Shown: positions 9,641-19,481 of the stretch, one piece after another | Layout of the letters: each line of letters starts with the position of its first letter | How positions within the stretch are numbered: position 1 is the stretch's first letter | From: Candidatus Poribacteria bacterium | Lineage (GTDB): Bacteria > Poribacteria > WGA-4E > PCPOR2b | Reading direction: 5' to 3' | DNA length: 64,000 nucleotides | Assembly: GCA_028819845.1 (NCBI GenBank) | Contig: JAPPKS010000026.1 | Location: 39,913 to 103,912 of the forward strand | Notes under the pieces: generated by a model | Seen by the model: the letters and a program-made list of their open reading frames with translations, nothing else | What the model was told of the DNA's origin: nothing | Database searches by the model: none | Program-made: the position numbers and the translations under genes

Positions 9641-10129
9641 CGGCACCGCTTCCGCTCAATCTGAACAGAATCGACTCGCAGAATACCTATCGTGGGAGAA
9701 TACGCTAAATTTGTCGCCGCAAGCGGTGATGGTTCAGCACTCGGCACGGTCACAATCCAGATTAATCATGGCGTCCCAGAACGTTTGAAGCTCGGTGAGA
9801 ACAGAAAAATTCACACTATCAGGACACCGGATACATCAGCCCGCCGCCATGGCGCAATCACAATTGCGCCTGCGGCACGGATAGATTGTTGTAGAAACAA
9901 TCTCCCTGCAAAGCGTTCGTGTCCTTCGTTGATAAAACCCCGTCGGAGTTTCAGCTCTCTACCGAATAATTGAGCGCTCAACAAGTTAAAACGCTCGGGA
10001 TTTTCGCCCGATTTAATGAGCACCTGGCCGAAACAAACGGCAAGATTTTCGATTCAAATTGTTCCATTCTATCCGATTAGATGGAAAAACGTGCACCGAG
10101 GTTTAATTGGAGTGAGCGATACGCGGCAA

Positions 10130-10402
10130 GCCAAGACCTGTCCGCTCTTGTTGCAGGACAAAGATTCGGTTGGGCATAGTGTCTTGGCAAGCTATAAGCA
10201 TCTCAACGAAATCGGCGTAAACGTTGGCGACGCGGTAGAAAACGGGTGGCGAATCGGTTTGATGGTTGTAACGGGTCTGGGGGCCGGCTCGCATCTTCAC
10301 TGGGGTATGGTTGTACACGGGGTTACAGTGGATCCAGAGAAGTGGATGGCATGGATTCTCTCCGCTACAAAGGGAGGCGGAAATCCAAGACTATCACTGT
10401 GA
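10130..10402 (+). pseudogene. Remnant of M23 (LytM-type) metallopeptidase
   Basis: The frame encodes 'SYKHLNEIGVNVGDAVENG', then 'GLGAGSHLHWGMVVHG' and 'VTVDPEKWM'. This is the C-terminal half of the M23 peptidase fold, with the HxH zinc motif (HLHW at about 10291-10302). The upstream half, which should contain the HxxxD zinc ligands, is not present in a continuous frame. Scattered in-frame pieces, for example 'GEYAKFVAASGDGSALGTVTIQI' at about 9692-9760, suggest a once longer gene with an N-terminal Ig-like domain, broken by stops and frameshifts. It ends 8 nt before the GTG of the next gene. Confidence 0.65.
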
Positions 10403-10410
10403 GAAGATTT

Positions 10411-12357
10411 GTGAATGAAAAGACCGAAGTCCAGAACCGGATTCGAGGCGGTATTCGCATCAGAGTCGTTGTCATCGGCCTAATATTGATGGCGCTCAAT
10501 GCATATTGGGTCGCAATCAATGACATTATCGTCGGTCCTTTGCACAACTATATGTCGTTGTTCAGCAACGCAGTCTTCACCCTGTTTGCGCTCATTCTAC
10601 TGAATCTGCTTCTCAAAAGACTGCTGCCGCGGTTTATGCTCAGCAGATCCGACCTATTCGTTATCTACGTTATGGTTGTCACCGTGACAACGGTATCTGG
10701 CCATCCGAGCATGAGCCATGTGATCGGAATTCTCGCTCACCCATACTGGTTTGCCACGCCGGAAAATGATTGGCGCAATCTGTTCTGGCAGTATATTCCC
10801 GACTGGTTCACCACCCGTGACACACATGCCCTCAGTAGCTTTTTTCACGGGGGGACATCCTTCTTTGACCGAAAATACGTCGAACCGTGGCTGGCCCCGT
10901 TGCTCTATTGGTCAGCTTTCATGTTTGTCCTCTACTTTGTACTTATCTGCATCAACGTGATTCTGCGAAAGCAATTCACCGAGCATGAACGGCTCACCTA
11001 TCCGATTACTTGGATGCCCCTAGAGATGGGGAGAGATATCTCGGGGTTTCTGAGGAACAAGTTAATGTGGCTAGGCTTTGGAATCGCGGCGGGAATCAGT
11101 CTGCTAAACGGCTTGCACACCTTATTCCCATTCGTTCCCGCTGTGCCCGTTTGGTGGCAACGGGTTAGTTTCGCGGAAAAACCGTGGAGTTACGCCGGTG
11201 GAGTGCTGGTCTCTTTCCAGCCATTCGTGATTGGGCTTTCGTATTTCATGCCGTTGGATCTCGCGTTTTCCGCGTGGTTTTTCTTCATCCTACAGCTTCT
11301 GATTCGAGTGTTGTTGGGCGCGGCGATGGGTATACGAAACCCGTACTTCGATGAACAAGCACAGGGTGGTTGGATTGGATTGGGCATTCTGGCGTTATGG
11401 GTCGGGCGCAGACACCTCAAACGCGCCTTCTTCCAGACGTTCAGCGGCAATAACCGGTTCGATGACTCGAACGAGCCGATGCGGTATCGCACCGCTGTAT
11501 TGGGCATAATTGCAGGGTTCCTGTTTCTAATTGCATTTGCGTACAAAGCGGGGCTGTCGGCATGGGTAATGCTCATGTTTTTGGTTTTGTACTGTTCCAT
11601 CGCCATCGGAGTAGCAAAACTCAGGGCGAGTTTGGGGGTGTCGATTCATCACATCATCTGGGTAGATCCGCAGCGCACGATGGTGACCGCGTTTGGGACA
11701 CGCACATTCGGGGCGCGGAACTTGACGGTGCTGACCTTCCTTTTCTGGCTGAACCGAGAGCTGGTCGCGCATCCGATGCCGAATCAACTCGAAGCATTCC
11801 GCATCGCGGAGCAGACGGGCACGAATTATCGAAGAGTGTTATGGGCAATGCTTATTACTCTCATCATCGGTATACCCGCGACTTTCGTTATATACCTCGG
11901 TCTCACATACCACCACGGGGCGGGAAATTCCGCATCACACATTGTTGGGATGGGTACAGACTATTTTACGAGACGGCTTCAGCCGTGGTTAAGCGTTCCC
12001 CTCGAACCGGACTACCTAACCATGAGCATGATTAGCCTCGGTTTTGGCATAACAACCGTTCTGCTAGTCATGAAGATGCGGTTTCTGTGGTGGCCATTTC
12101 ATCCGGTGGGATATGTCATGGGGGTAAGCCCGTCGGAAATGAGTTACATCTGGTGTCCGATGCTGGTTAGTTGGTTTCTTAAATTCACCATTCTACGTTA
12201 CGGCGGCTTGAAGGGGTATCGCCGCGCCATCCCGTTTTTCGCGGGATTGGTCCTCGGCGATTACACGATGGGTTGCATTTGGAGCATTATCAGCGCATCC
12301 TTGAATATCGTCACGTATAACATGGCATGGCACGGACGCCCAAGTATGATTCCATAA
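10411..12357 (+). CDS. DUF6785/DUF6784-like multi-spanning membrane protein
   Basis: About 648 aa. The start is taken as GTG 10411; the frame extends to 10246, but that part overlaps the peptidase remnant and is hydrophilic. There are a dozen or so hydrophobic segments, beginning 'VVVIGLILMALNAYWVAINDIIVG'. Long loops contain 'EHERLTYPITWMPLEM' and 'NPYFDEQAQGGWIGLGILALW', which I recognise from the DUF6785/DUF6784 proteins common in planctomycete and poribacterial genomes. The function is unknown; an integral-membrane transporter-like role is inference. It stands alone, with 440 nt of non-coding DNA after it. Confidence 0.8.
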   Translation: MNEKTEVQNRIRGGIRIRVVVIGLILMALNAYWVAINDIIVGPLHNYMSLFSNAVFTLFALILLNLLLKRLLPRFMLSRSDLFVIYVMVVTVTTVSGHPSMSHVIGILAHPYWFATPENDWRNLFWQYIPDWFTTRDTHALSSFFHGGTSFFDRKYVEPWLAPLLYWSAFMFVLYFVLICINVILRKQFTEHERLTYPITWMPLEMGRDISGFLRNKLMWLGFGIAAGISLLNGLHTLFPFVPAVPVWWQRVSFAEKPWSYAGGVLVSFQPFVIGLSYFMPLDLAFSAWFFFILQLLIRVLLGAAMGIRNPYFDEQAQGGWIGLGILALWVGRRHLKRAFFQTFSGNNRFDDSNEPMRYRTAVLGIIAGFLFLIAFAYKAGLSAWVMLMFLVLYCSIAIGVAKLRASLGVSIHHIIWVDPQRTMVTAFGTRTFGARNLTVLTFLFWLNRELVAHPMPNQLEAFRIAEQTGTNYRRVLWAMLITLIIGIPATFVIYLGLTYHHGAGNSASHIVGMGTDYFTRRLQPWLSVPLEPDYLTMSMISLGFGITTVLLVMKMRFLWWPFHPVGYVMGVSPSEMSYIWCPMLVSWFLKFTILRYGGLKGYRRAIPFFAGLVLGDYTMGCIWSIISASLNIVTYNMAWHGRPSMIP

Positions 12358-12800
12358 CCCTTCCACACCCTGAACGAAGCAACCCCGGGACACAAATGGC
12401 GAGACGTGAAAACGCTTGATTCGACAGTATAGATATGTTATGCTATCTTCTCTGTTAGGAGGCAATCGTAGCAGTCTTAGGTTGGGTTGAGGCCGCGCGA
12501 TCGAACAACACCAACCGGAGGAATATTTTGGGCGAAAGAGATTTTAGGCGGCAGTCTTCTCTGTAACCCAGCGCCTTTTGGCTATTGAGAGTCATCTCGT
12601 TGAACGGAGTCGGTACTGTCTAACGAACCGCGCTGAATTTCGCTTCGCGGATTGTGTTATCAACCTCGTTTTTGCCCGCCGCGTTTTTTCTTCTAAAAGT
12701 ATGAGTCTGCCAAATCCGTTCAACCCAACCAACGGCGTGTTAGGTGTTTATGTGTTAAATTACAAAGTAACATCTGCTTTCGTCCGTCAGGTGGTCGGCA
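12358..12800. other. Intergenic, repeat-like sequence only
   Basis: No gene is supported. It carries 'AGGTTGGGTT' near 12478 and the opposed 'AACCCAACC' near 12722, the same core as the interspersed repeats at 15.4, 40.8, 41.1 and 43.7 kb, here about 240 nt apart. A 77-codon frame across 12578-12811 overlaps the next gene start and looks spurious. Confidence 0.45.
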
Positions 12801-13499
12801 ATGCAGCATAAGCTCTCCATTGTAATTCCCGTTTATAATGAGGTCGGCACATTGGAGGAAGTGCTCCGGCAGGTACAAGCGGTCGACATCGGGATTGAAA
12901 AAGAGATTGTTTTGGTGGACGATTGCTCAACCGATGGGGCGCGTGAACTTCTCCGGGAGATTGAATCGTCTAGCGACTCACCCATCCGCGCCTTTTACCA
13001 CGATGTAAATTATGGCAAGGGCGCAGCCTTGCGCACCGGATTCCAGCACGTTGAGGGTGACATAACTCTCATTCAGGACGCCGATTTGGAGTATAATCCA
13101 CAAGACTACCCGGAACTAATCCAGCCGATTTTGGACGGTGTTGCGGACGCGGTCTACGGTTCGCGTTTCCAAACGGGACGCGGACATGCGCTGTTATCGA
13201 GTTATGCCGCGAATAGATTTTTGACTGCGTTCTCCAATCTGTGCACCGGATTTAAGCTGACGGATATGGAAACCTGCTACAAGGCAATAAAATCCTCAAT
13301 TTTGTTGGATATTCCGCTGCGGTCGGATCGATTCGGATTTGAACCGGAGATTACCGCAAAACTCGCAAAACGCAAATGCCGAATCTGTGAGGTGCCGGTA
13401 ACCTATCGTGGACGCGACTATCACGAGGGGAAAAAAGTGAGTTGGAAGGATGGGATTGCAGCAATGTATCATATTATCCGTTTTCGATTCAAGGACTAA
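12801..13499 (+). CDS. Family 2 glycosyltransferase (polyprenyl-phosphate sugar type)
   Basis: A 232-aa soluble GT2 (GT-A fold). It opens 'LSIVIPVYNEVGTLEEVL', with the nucleotide-binding 'VLVDDCSTDGARELL' near residue 40. The DxD-like metal site is 'LIQDADLEYNP' (about 92-102), and 'YGSRF' follows. No C-terminal membrane segments are present, so it resembles DPM1-type dolichyl/undecaprenyl-phosphate mannosyl- or glucosyltransferases that load a sugar onto a lipid carrier. Substrate is not deducible. The ribosome site is weak. It precedes recQ by 80 nt on the same strand. Confidence 0.9.
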   Translation: MQHKLSIVIPVYNEVGTLEEVLRQVQAVDIGIEKEIVLVDDCSTDGARELLREIESSSDSPIRAFYHDVNYGKGAALRTGFQHVEGDITLIQDADLEYNPQDYPELIQPILDGVADAVYGSRFQTGRGHALLSSYAANRFLTAFSNLCTGFKLTDMETCYKAIKSSILLDIPLRSDRFGFEPEITAKLAKRKCRICEVPVTYRGRDYHEGKKVSWKDGIAAMYHIIRFRFKD

Positions 13500-13579
13500 T
13501 CCGAGATTGAACATCGGCGTCATTTGGGCACTTGGGGCGGATCGACTGGTATTAAATTGCAATTCACCCGGATCGTCAC

Positions 13580-15361
13580 ATGAAGAATTTACAGAATCTA
13601 CTTGAAAATATCGATCAACTCATCGACCTACAGCCTTCCTCGGAGCCGCCGGCACTGCCTGTCAATACTTCAGACGAGTTACTTGCTGCGCTCAAACACT
13701 ATTTCGGACTTTCCGCGTTCCGAGGCGGGCAGCGCGAAATAATTGAAGCAATCCTGAACGGCGGCAATGTCCTCGCTGCGTTTCCGACCGGTTACGGCAA
13801 ATCACTATGTTATCAGTTGCCTGCGCTCATTCAGCCCGGCGTCGCCATCATCGTTTCGCCGTTAATCTCCTTGATGAAAGATCAGGTGGACGCATTGCGT
13901 GGGCGTGGTATCCATTCGGTCGGGCTAATCAACAGCAGCCTAAATTTGGAGGAGTATCAGGCTGAGTTGGCCCGTTTGAAACGCGGTGAAATAAAATTGC
14001 TCTATGCCGCACCGGAACGTTTTCGGAGCCGTCGGTTTTTGGCGCGTCTTGACGCGTTCCCTATCTCGCTGTTCGTCATAGACGAAGCGCACTGCATATC
14101 CCAGTGGGGGCACGACTTCCGACCCGCGTATCTGGCGTTGCGCGACGCCATCCGGGTACTGCACCCGCGCTCGATTGCCCTTTTCACAGCGACCGCGACC
14201 CCGGAAGTGCGTGCGGACGTCTTGCGTGAGTTGGACGTTGATCGCTGCGAAACCTTTTTGCGAAGTATTGTGCGCCGCAATCTGAAATTTAGCGTCTGTG
14301 CCCTCTCCAGCGAGACCGAAAAATACGCGATGCTGCATGCCTGCCTGGAAAAACTCGAAGGCAAAGGAATTATTTACGCGGGGCGCCGACGCGACACGGA
14401 GGAAATTGCGGCCGTTTTGGGATCGTACGGACGGCGTGTGGATTATTACCATGCCGGGCGCGATGCGTCAGAGCGAAAACGGGTGCAGGATGGATTCTTT
14501 GAAGATGGACCTGACGGCATAGACCTCATCGCGGCGACCAACGCATTCGGAATGGGGATTGACAAATCTGACATCCGATACATCATCCATTGGGCGATGA
14601 CGGGGACACTGGAGGAATATTATCAGGAATCAGGGCGTGCTGGCCGGGATGGGGGAGACTCCAACTGTGTGCTCTTTTATTGTCCCGACGATCGGAGGTT
14701 GCGCGAATGGTTTATCAAGGAAGACGCGCCAAACAAGCGCAATCTGCTTAAACTTCTCAAGTTAATTGAAACATTTCCCGCCCTGCACCAATTCCGCATG
14801 ATTCCTGCAGAAGAACTGGAGTGGTTGAGCGGCTTTAGCGCCGGAAAAATCAGGGTCGGCATCAGCTACCTGCAGAAACTCGGGTTCCTGCGAAGGATGT
14901 ATGACATCCCTTCAAGACTGTCAATCCGGACGCCGTTCGTCCCAAATTACAGGATAGAAGATCACGACCAACGTGCGCTGCTAGAGCAACTGCGGACACA
15001 ATCCGAATTGAACACGATGGAATTTTGCAGGGACTTAGATATCCGTCCGGACGATTTGATGGAACAACTAATTGACTTGCAGAACGATGGGTATCTGCGG
15101 TATTGGGGAACAGAGGATTCGATGCTCATTGAGCTGCTGCGTGAGAGCCACCTCTTCGGTTCGATTTCTGAGGATCAGATGGGATTTGAGGATTTCATTC
15201 TAGGCAAGCGGCGGCAGCTGGATCAGGTAGTACATTATGCGCTCGCAGACCATTGCCGTGGGCGCGCCGCACGGAGGTATTTCGGCGAATCGGTTCCAGA
15301 GGATTACAGATGCGGTAATTGCGATTTGTGCAATCCGGATTACAGGGTCGTAAGGGATTGA
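13580..15361 (+). CDS. RecQ-family ATP-dependent DNA helicase
   Basis: 593 aa. Superfamily 2 motifs appear in order: Q-motif region 'FRGGQREIIEAIL', Walker A 'PTGYGKSLCYQLP' (about 70-82), DEAH in 'VIDEAHCISQWGHDFRP', motif III 'FTATATPEVR', motif V 'ATNAFGMGIDKSDIRY' and motif VI 'YYQESGRAGRDG'. A winged-helix-like section follows. The zinc cluster ('HCRGRAARRYFGE' then 'CGNCDLC') sits at the extreme C-terminus, not directly after the helicase core as in E. coli RecQ, and there is no HRDC domain. This layout resembles shorter RecQ paralogues of other phyla. Role: unwinding of recombination and repair intermediates. Confidence 0.93.
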   Translation: MKNLQNLLENIDQLIDLQPSSEPPALPVNTSDELLAALKHYFGLSAFRGGQREIIEAILNGGNVLAAFPTGYGKSLCYQLPALIQPGVAIIVSPLISLMKDQVDALRGRGIHSVGLINSSLNLEEYQAELARLKRGEIKLLYAAPERFRSRRFLARLDAFPISLFVIDEAHCISQWGHDFRPAYLALRDAIRVLHPRSIALFTATATPEVRADVLRELDVDRCETFLRSIVRRNLKFSVCALSSETEKYAMLHACLEKLEGKGIIYAGRRRDTEEIAAVLGSYGRRVDYYHAGRDASERKRVQDGFFEDGPDGIDLIAATNAFGMGIDKSDIRYIIHWAMTGTLEEYYQESGRAGRDGGDSNCVLFYCPDDRRLREWFIKEDAPNKRNLLKLLKLIETFPALHQFRMIPAEELEWLSGFSAGKIRVGISYLQKLGFLRRMYDIPSRLSIRTPFVPNYRIEDHDQRALLEQLRTQSELNTMEFCRDLDIRPDDLMEQLIDLQNDGYLRYWGTEDSMLIELLRESHLFGSISEDQMGFEDFILGKRRQLDQVVHYALADHCRGRAARRYFGESVPEDYRCGNCDLCNPDYRVVRD

Positions 15362-15364
15362 AAT

Positions 15365-15536
15365 AGCGTAACCCAACGTTTTTTGGTTGCACAATGCGAT
15401 TGGTATATTTGAGGCTATGCAAAACCCTAAATGCGTTAGGTTATATTCCGGGTATATGCCAATGTCGCCAATTCAAGTTCGCGGCGTAGTTTCGCTTGGC
15501 TATGTATTTGGTAAAACCCACCTTAACCCAACCTAC
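15365..15536. repeat. Interspersed repeat copy, AACCCAACCTAC type
   Basis: The region between recQ and the SDR gene has 'TAACCCAACG' at its left end and 'TTAACCCAACCTAC' at its right end. The same 'AACCCAACCTAC' core borders elements at 40810-40914, 41091-41190 and 43680-43780, making this a divergent member of that family. It contains no open frame of note. Confidence 0.5.
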
Positions 15537-15589
15537 AGGAGACATGGAAACTAAAATCATTGCACTGAAATTGGAGGAAGGAAACTCAA

Positions 15590-16306
15590 ATGTCAAAGAC
15601 AGCGGTAATCGCCGGTGTCGGCGCCGGATTGGGAGCGTCCTTAGCAAAAAAATTTGCGCGCGAAGGATGCCGCGTAGCGCTGCTCGCACGTTCTTCGGGT
15701 TACATTGATGCGCTGGCTGCGGAACTTCGGGAAGCGGGGACGATTTGCCTCGCGTTGCCGACGGACATTACAGACCCACTTCAAATTGCGGGCAGCTTTT
15801 CGGCGGTGCGAGAAACGTTGGGCCCCGTCGATATTTTGGTCAACCACGCCGGAAATGCCGCGTGGGGCAATTTTTCTGAGTTGACGCCCGATGCATTTGA
15901 GCATTCTTGGCGTGTGTGCGCGCTGGGGGCGTTTTTGTGCGCACAAGAAGCCGTGCCCGATATGGTGGAGCGGGGCGGTGGGGCCATCCTCTTTACCGGC
16001 GCAACTTCAGCCATTCGCGGACGACCGGGGGCAATAGCGTTTAGCAGCGCAAAATTTGCCGTGCGCGGTCTAGCCTGGGCGTTGGCGCGCGAGATTGGGC
16101 ATCAAGGGATTCATGTTGCTCACATTATCGTGGACGGAATCATCAATACCCCTGACGTGCGTAGCCGATACCAACTAGACGATGATGAACCGACGCTAGA
16201 TCCGGACGAGATTGCCGAGACATATTGGAGCCTTGCCCAGCAGCCGCGGAGTTCATGGACCTTTGAGCTGGATCTGCGCCCGTATAACGAGGAATTCTTC
16301 ACCTAG
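15590..16306 (+). CDS. SDR-family oxidoreductase with Phe in place of the catalytic Tyr
   Basis: A 238-aa classical-SDR-size protein. The Rossmann glycine motif is 'GVGAGLGASLA' (residues 9-19) and 'LVNHAGNA' replaces the usual NNAG (about 83-90). In the YxxxK position the sequence reads 'AFSSAKFAVRGLAWALAREI', so the catalytic Tyr is Phe151 while Lys155 remains. The start has a strong GGAGGAAGG site. A clade of SDRs with this Phe exists, and its chemistry is not well defined; dehydrogenase activity should not be assumed. It stands alone between an interspersed repeat and a convergent lipoprotein gene. Confidence 0.88.
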   Translation: MSKTAVIAGVGAGLGASLAKKFAREGCRVALLARSSGYIDALAAELREAGTICLALPTDITDPLQIAGSFSAVRETLGPVDILVNHAGNAAWGNFSELTPDAFEHSWRVCALGAFLCAQEAVPDMVERGGGAILFTGATSAIRGRPGAIAFSSAKFAVRGLAWALAREIGHQGIHVAHIIVDGIINTPDVRSRYQLDDDEPTLDPDEIAETYWSLAQQPRSSWTFELDLRPYNEEFFT

Positions 16307-16475
16307 TCACTTGCGTTGAGTAGAGTGGTACGATGAAAAAGGTGAATTGTTGCGTCTGGTGTTTTCACAAGCGCTTGGGTTAATCTGGCAATCTCACCGT
16401 TCGGCGTAAGGCACGGCATTTGCCGCAAGAACAGGTTTGGAAAAATCCGATCTACTCAAACTGCGTGTGCTTCGC

Positions 16476-16991
16476 TCAGAGGCGCCCAAACGGGAATGTA
16501 CCGGGCATTGCGTCTAAGCCGCGGAAGTGATTGGGTTTAATCATCGTCGGTAGTTTCAGGTCCGGCATCTTGAGTTCGTCAAACCGAGTTAGTTGTTCGG
16601 GCGTGAGTGCGGCTTTAATTTCGTTTAGGAGCCCGCCAATCTCCTTGAGGTACGCATTGCGTTGAACTATGAACTCCCGAATCTTGGCTCTCAACGCGTG
16701 TCGTGCCCTCACCGACTGCCGATACATTCTCCGGTCGCCTTCGTACGGGCTCAATCGATCCATCCGTGCTTCGCTGCGATAGCCGTGGTAGTGCGACTCT
16801 AACACGTCTTTTTCAAATTTGTAGTCTTCGACAATGTCCCTAATGACTGAAATTTTGGGCGAAATGACATTTAGCTGTTCCGATGACAGGTTCAGCGCGG
16901 ATGAGGATTTTGAGATGTCGATTAACTTCACCCCGCCGCAAGCTGAGGTGAATACGATGCAGATGAGGATAATGAATCGTTTCATTTTCAA
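16476..16991 (-). CDS. Small Spy-like lipoprotein, function unknown
   Basis: A 171-aa protein with a signal peptide and lipobox 'VFTSACGG', so Cys at about residue 18 should be lipidated. The mature part is helical and charged, with two 'L-T/S-x-E-Q' segments ('LSSEQLNVI' and 'LTPEQLTRFDEL'). Such segments recall LTxxQ/Spy-type periplasmic proteins, which bind unfolded proteins or metals under envelope stress. That link is weak. Just downstream of the LamG gene on the same strand (20 nt away), so probably co-transcribed with it. Confidence 0.7.
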   Translation of the reverse strand: MKMKRFIILICIVFTSACGGVKLIDISKSSSALNLSSEQLNVISPKISVIRDIVEDYKFEKDVLESHYHGYRSEARMDRLSPYEGDRRMYRQSVRARHALRAKIREFIVQRNAYLKEIGGLLNEIKAALTPEQLTRFDELKMPDLKLPTMIKPNHFRGLDAMPGTFPFGRL

Positions 16992-17011
16992 GCTTATCTA
17001 CCCAACCAACA

Positions 17012-17821
17012 TCAATTTGATGCGCCTGCCTTCAGGTTACCCCATGTGGTGCTAATCTTTCCGTGCGGGTGAACGGCGAGAAATCCTTTCAATCCGCCAT
17101 CGAAGTGCGTTTCAACCTCGTCTGCGCTCAAGGCGCGTTTAACGATTAAGACTTCGTCGAGCATACCGTTGAAAAAGAACGGGCCTTCCGACCAGCCGAT
17201 ATTTAGCGCGTGGTCAATCTCTTCGGGGATTGCCACGTTGTCATCCACTCTTCCGAACGGCTTTCCATCTAAATAATAAGTGTATTTCCTCCCCTCCTTG
17301 GTGAGCACCATCTGATACCACTGCTTTAGCTTGGGGTCCCACGGCTCGGAATCGACCCAAGCGACGCCCGCGCCGCCGGCGGTATTGATGTGGAAGTCGA
17401 TTCCGTTTCCGGAATACCACCAAATCCACTTGTTTGTGGAACCGCCCCCCTCGTCATGTCCGAGCAGCGTAAAGCCCGCAGAACCCCGGTTCCCTTTCGG
17501 CGGATCTTCCTCAAAATAGAGCCATACCCCAATGGTGAAATCGGATTTGTGTAGACTGAGGCTGTCGTCGTTCTCAACCTCGACTTGGTTCGTACCGTCC
17601 AGCCGTATCGCCTGTCCAAACTTTCCCTTTTCCCGTTTCGCCTTCTTTTGCAACGTGCCGTCGTTGCCGTGTGGCGACAGGTCTTTGGCGACATCACCCT
17701 TTCCTTCGTCAAACGTGATAGCGAGGACTACATCCTTGTCAACTTCGAGCGCCGCCGAGTCTTCAAGTTGGAACGCGAGAGTCAAACAGAGGATTAATGC
17801 AATAAAAATCGTGTGTTTCAC
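17012..17821 (-). CDS. Secreted LamG-domain protein (paralogue A)
   Basis: 269 aa with a GTG start fixed by AAGGAG. Signal peptide residues 1-25 ('FIALILCLTLAFQLEDSAA'). One LamG / concanavalin-A-like domain follows: 'AITFDEGKGDVAKDLSPHGN' at its start, 'FTIGVWLYFEE' and 'WYQMVLTKEGRKYTYYLDGK' in the middle, 'GMLDEVLIVKRALSADEV' at its end. The last 20 residues hold the family tail 'HGKISTTWGNLK'. LamG domains bind carbohydrate or protein ligands outside the cell. It forms a pair with paralogue B 280 nt upstream. Confidence 0.9.
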   Translation of the reverse strand: MKHTIFIALILCLTLAFQLEDSAALEVDKDVVLAITFDEGKGDVAKDLSPHGNDGTLQKKAKREKGKFGQAIRLDGTNQVEVENDDSLSLHKSDFTIGVWLYFEEDPPKGNRGSAGFTLLGHDEGGGSTNKWIWWYSGNGIDFHINTAGGAGVAWVDSEPWDPKLKQWYQMVLTKEGRKYTYYLDGKPFGRVDDNVAIPEEIDHALNIGWSEGPFFFNGMLDEVLIVKRALSADEVETHFDGGLKGFLAVHPHGKISTTWGNLKAGASN

Positions 17822-18099
17822 TTTTTTTCTCCTTTTTGGGTTTTAGGTTTGTTCCGCATTATTATATACGATAATACAATGGTTTGGAAAGAGCGAAAAT
17901 AATCGTGTCTTCTTAACACACACCAAAAAACTCCGCATTCCTTAATACTCTGATTTTTGCGTATTTTCTCTACGGAATGTAAGCCTGAGTTTGACCACTG
18001 CAACACCAATGTCCGCAGGCAGAGATCGCCGTTCGTTTCTACCCCATAGAATCGGGAGCTATAGAAACTCATCTTCCGCCGTTATATATTGATAGGAAA

Positions 18100-18918
18100 T
18101 TAATTTTGCGAATTCTTCATCGCGCCCCAAGTGACAGCCGGCTTCCCCGCGGCATCAACCGCCAGTGCATTGTTTCTGTACTCAAAATTTTGCTGTATCT
18201 CTTCCTGCGATAATGCGCGATTATAGATGCGGACTTCATCAAGGATACCGGGAAAGTACCTACCCTTGAGTTCGCTTCCGATTCTGAGGCGGGTGAGGTT
18301 GATTGGCGGCGTTTCAACGTCTGGAAACTCCCTCACGCCGTGAATTCCACCGTTCCCGACTCTACCGTTAACGTACACCGCGAGCCGTTCCTCACCGGGT
18401 TCAATCAAATTGGAAGTATAGGCGAGGTGATACCACGTGTACGGCTTCACTGTACCCCCTTGGTATGATATGTAGCCGTCCCGGTCCTTTAGGTTGAGGT
18501 CAATTCGATTGAATCTAACACTGAAGGTTACAACACTTCCCGGCATCTGTTCCGGGATAACGGACGAAGAAACCAACCCATTAACCCGGAAAGCCTGATC
18601 GCCTCTCGCCCAGACCTCTACCGTCACTTCGGATTCATGCCCTAAATCCGGCAGGGCAATAAAATCATCAACCCCGTCAAAATCGAGAGCTTCCCCAATT
18701 ATTCCGCGGGCGGTCTGGGGATTTCCGATAATTACTCCATGATTGTTATTTCCCGAAATATCATTGACGATTTGCCCATCGATATTTGCCTTGTCCATCG
18801 TCCAATAGCCGATGAGGTCCCTAGTCACGTATTCCTGAGCTTCTACTTCACTGACAGGGTAAACCGCCAATGCGATAACCGTTAAAACGAAAGCGGTGAC
18901 AACAGTCTTTGAGAACAT
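18100..18918 (-). CDS. Secreted LamG-domain protein (paralogue B)
   Basis: 272 aa with a strong AAGGAGG ribosome site. The signal peptide ends near 'VEAQEY'. The LamG core reads 'LIGYWTMDKANIDGQIVNDI', 'GEALDFDGVDDFIALPDLG', 'WYHLAYTSN' and 'GILDEVRIYNRALSQEEIQ', the closest in this window to textbook LamG. The C-terminal tail is 'AAGKPAVTWGAMKNSQN', a diverged version of the tail shared by all seven paralogues. No catalytic motif is seen, so it is probably a surface-binding protein. It lies upstream of paralogue A on the same strand. Confidence 0.9.
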   Translation of the reverse strand: MFSKTVVTAFVLTVIALAVYPVSEVEAQEYVTRDLIGYWTMDKANIDGQIVNDISGNNNHGVIIGNPQTARGIIGEALDFDGVDDFIALPDLGHESEVTVEVWARGDQAFRVNGLVSSSVIPEQMPGSVVTFSVRFNRIDLNLKDRDGYISYQGGTVKPYTWYHLAYTSNLIEPGEERLAVYVNGRVGNGGIHGVREFPDVETPPINLTRLRIGSELKGRYFPGILDEVRIYNRALSQEEIQQNFEYRNNALAVDAAGKPAVTWGAMKNSQN

Positions 18919-19481
18919 TTTGATCCTCCTTAGTCTCTGTAAAGATGCTCTTTAGTAATCTAGCATTTGGACCGTTTCCTCTCAAACTGCCATATGCTAA
19001 CGCAATTAATGTGCCAATACTCTTTATTTTTATACACGGAGTTTTGGCGCGCTTTCGCTCATGGCTGTTATCAGGTGCTGACGTTTGTTTTGTCCTTTTT
19101 GTAGCGGTGCGGAGTAATGTTTTTCTCTCAAATTCAAAAAGCGCGGCTGCACAATTTGGTGCAAGATGTCAAGAGACCTGAACCGTTTAGGGCAAAAAGA
19201 ATGCTTCTCAGAATGTCACAAGTTTGCAGATTTGGTTTAACCAATTCCGCCCACTATCGTCGTCTAACTTAACATCTGCGCGTTTGACATGCGCGGAATG
19301 GACTCCGACAATTCAATTGTCACGCGCATCCTGTATGATTTGATTGCCATCTCTTGTCCTCATTATAATAGGCAGAGACTACGGATTCATCTCGCTGAAA
19401 AGCCTTGTATGCGATACCTACCCATGAAGTATATTTTGATTTGCCAATTGCACGGGAAACAACTTGAAACCCATCGGCATG
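18919..19481. other. Intergenic, nothing recognised
   Basis: About 560 nt with only short frames lacking ribosome sites or family resemblance. The A/T-rich part next to 18919-18990 presumably holds the promoter of the LamG pair, but I cannot single out a convincing -35/-10 pair. Confidence 0.4.
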
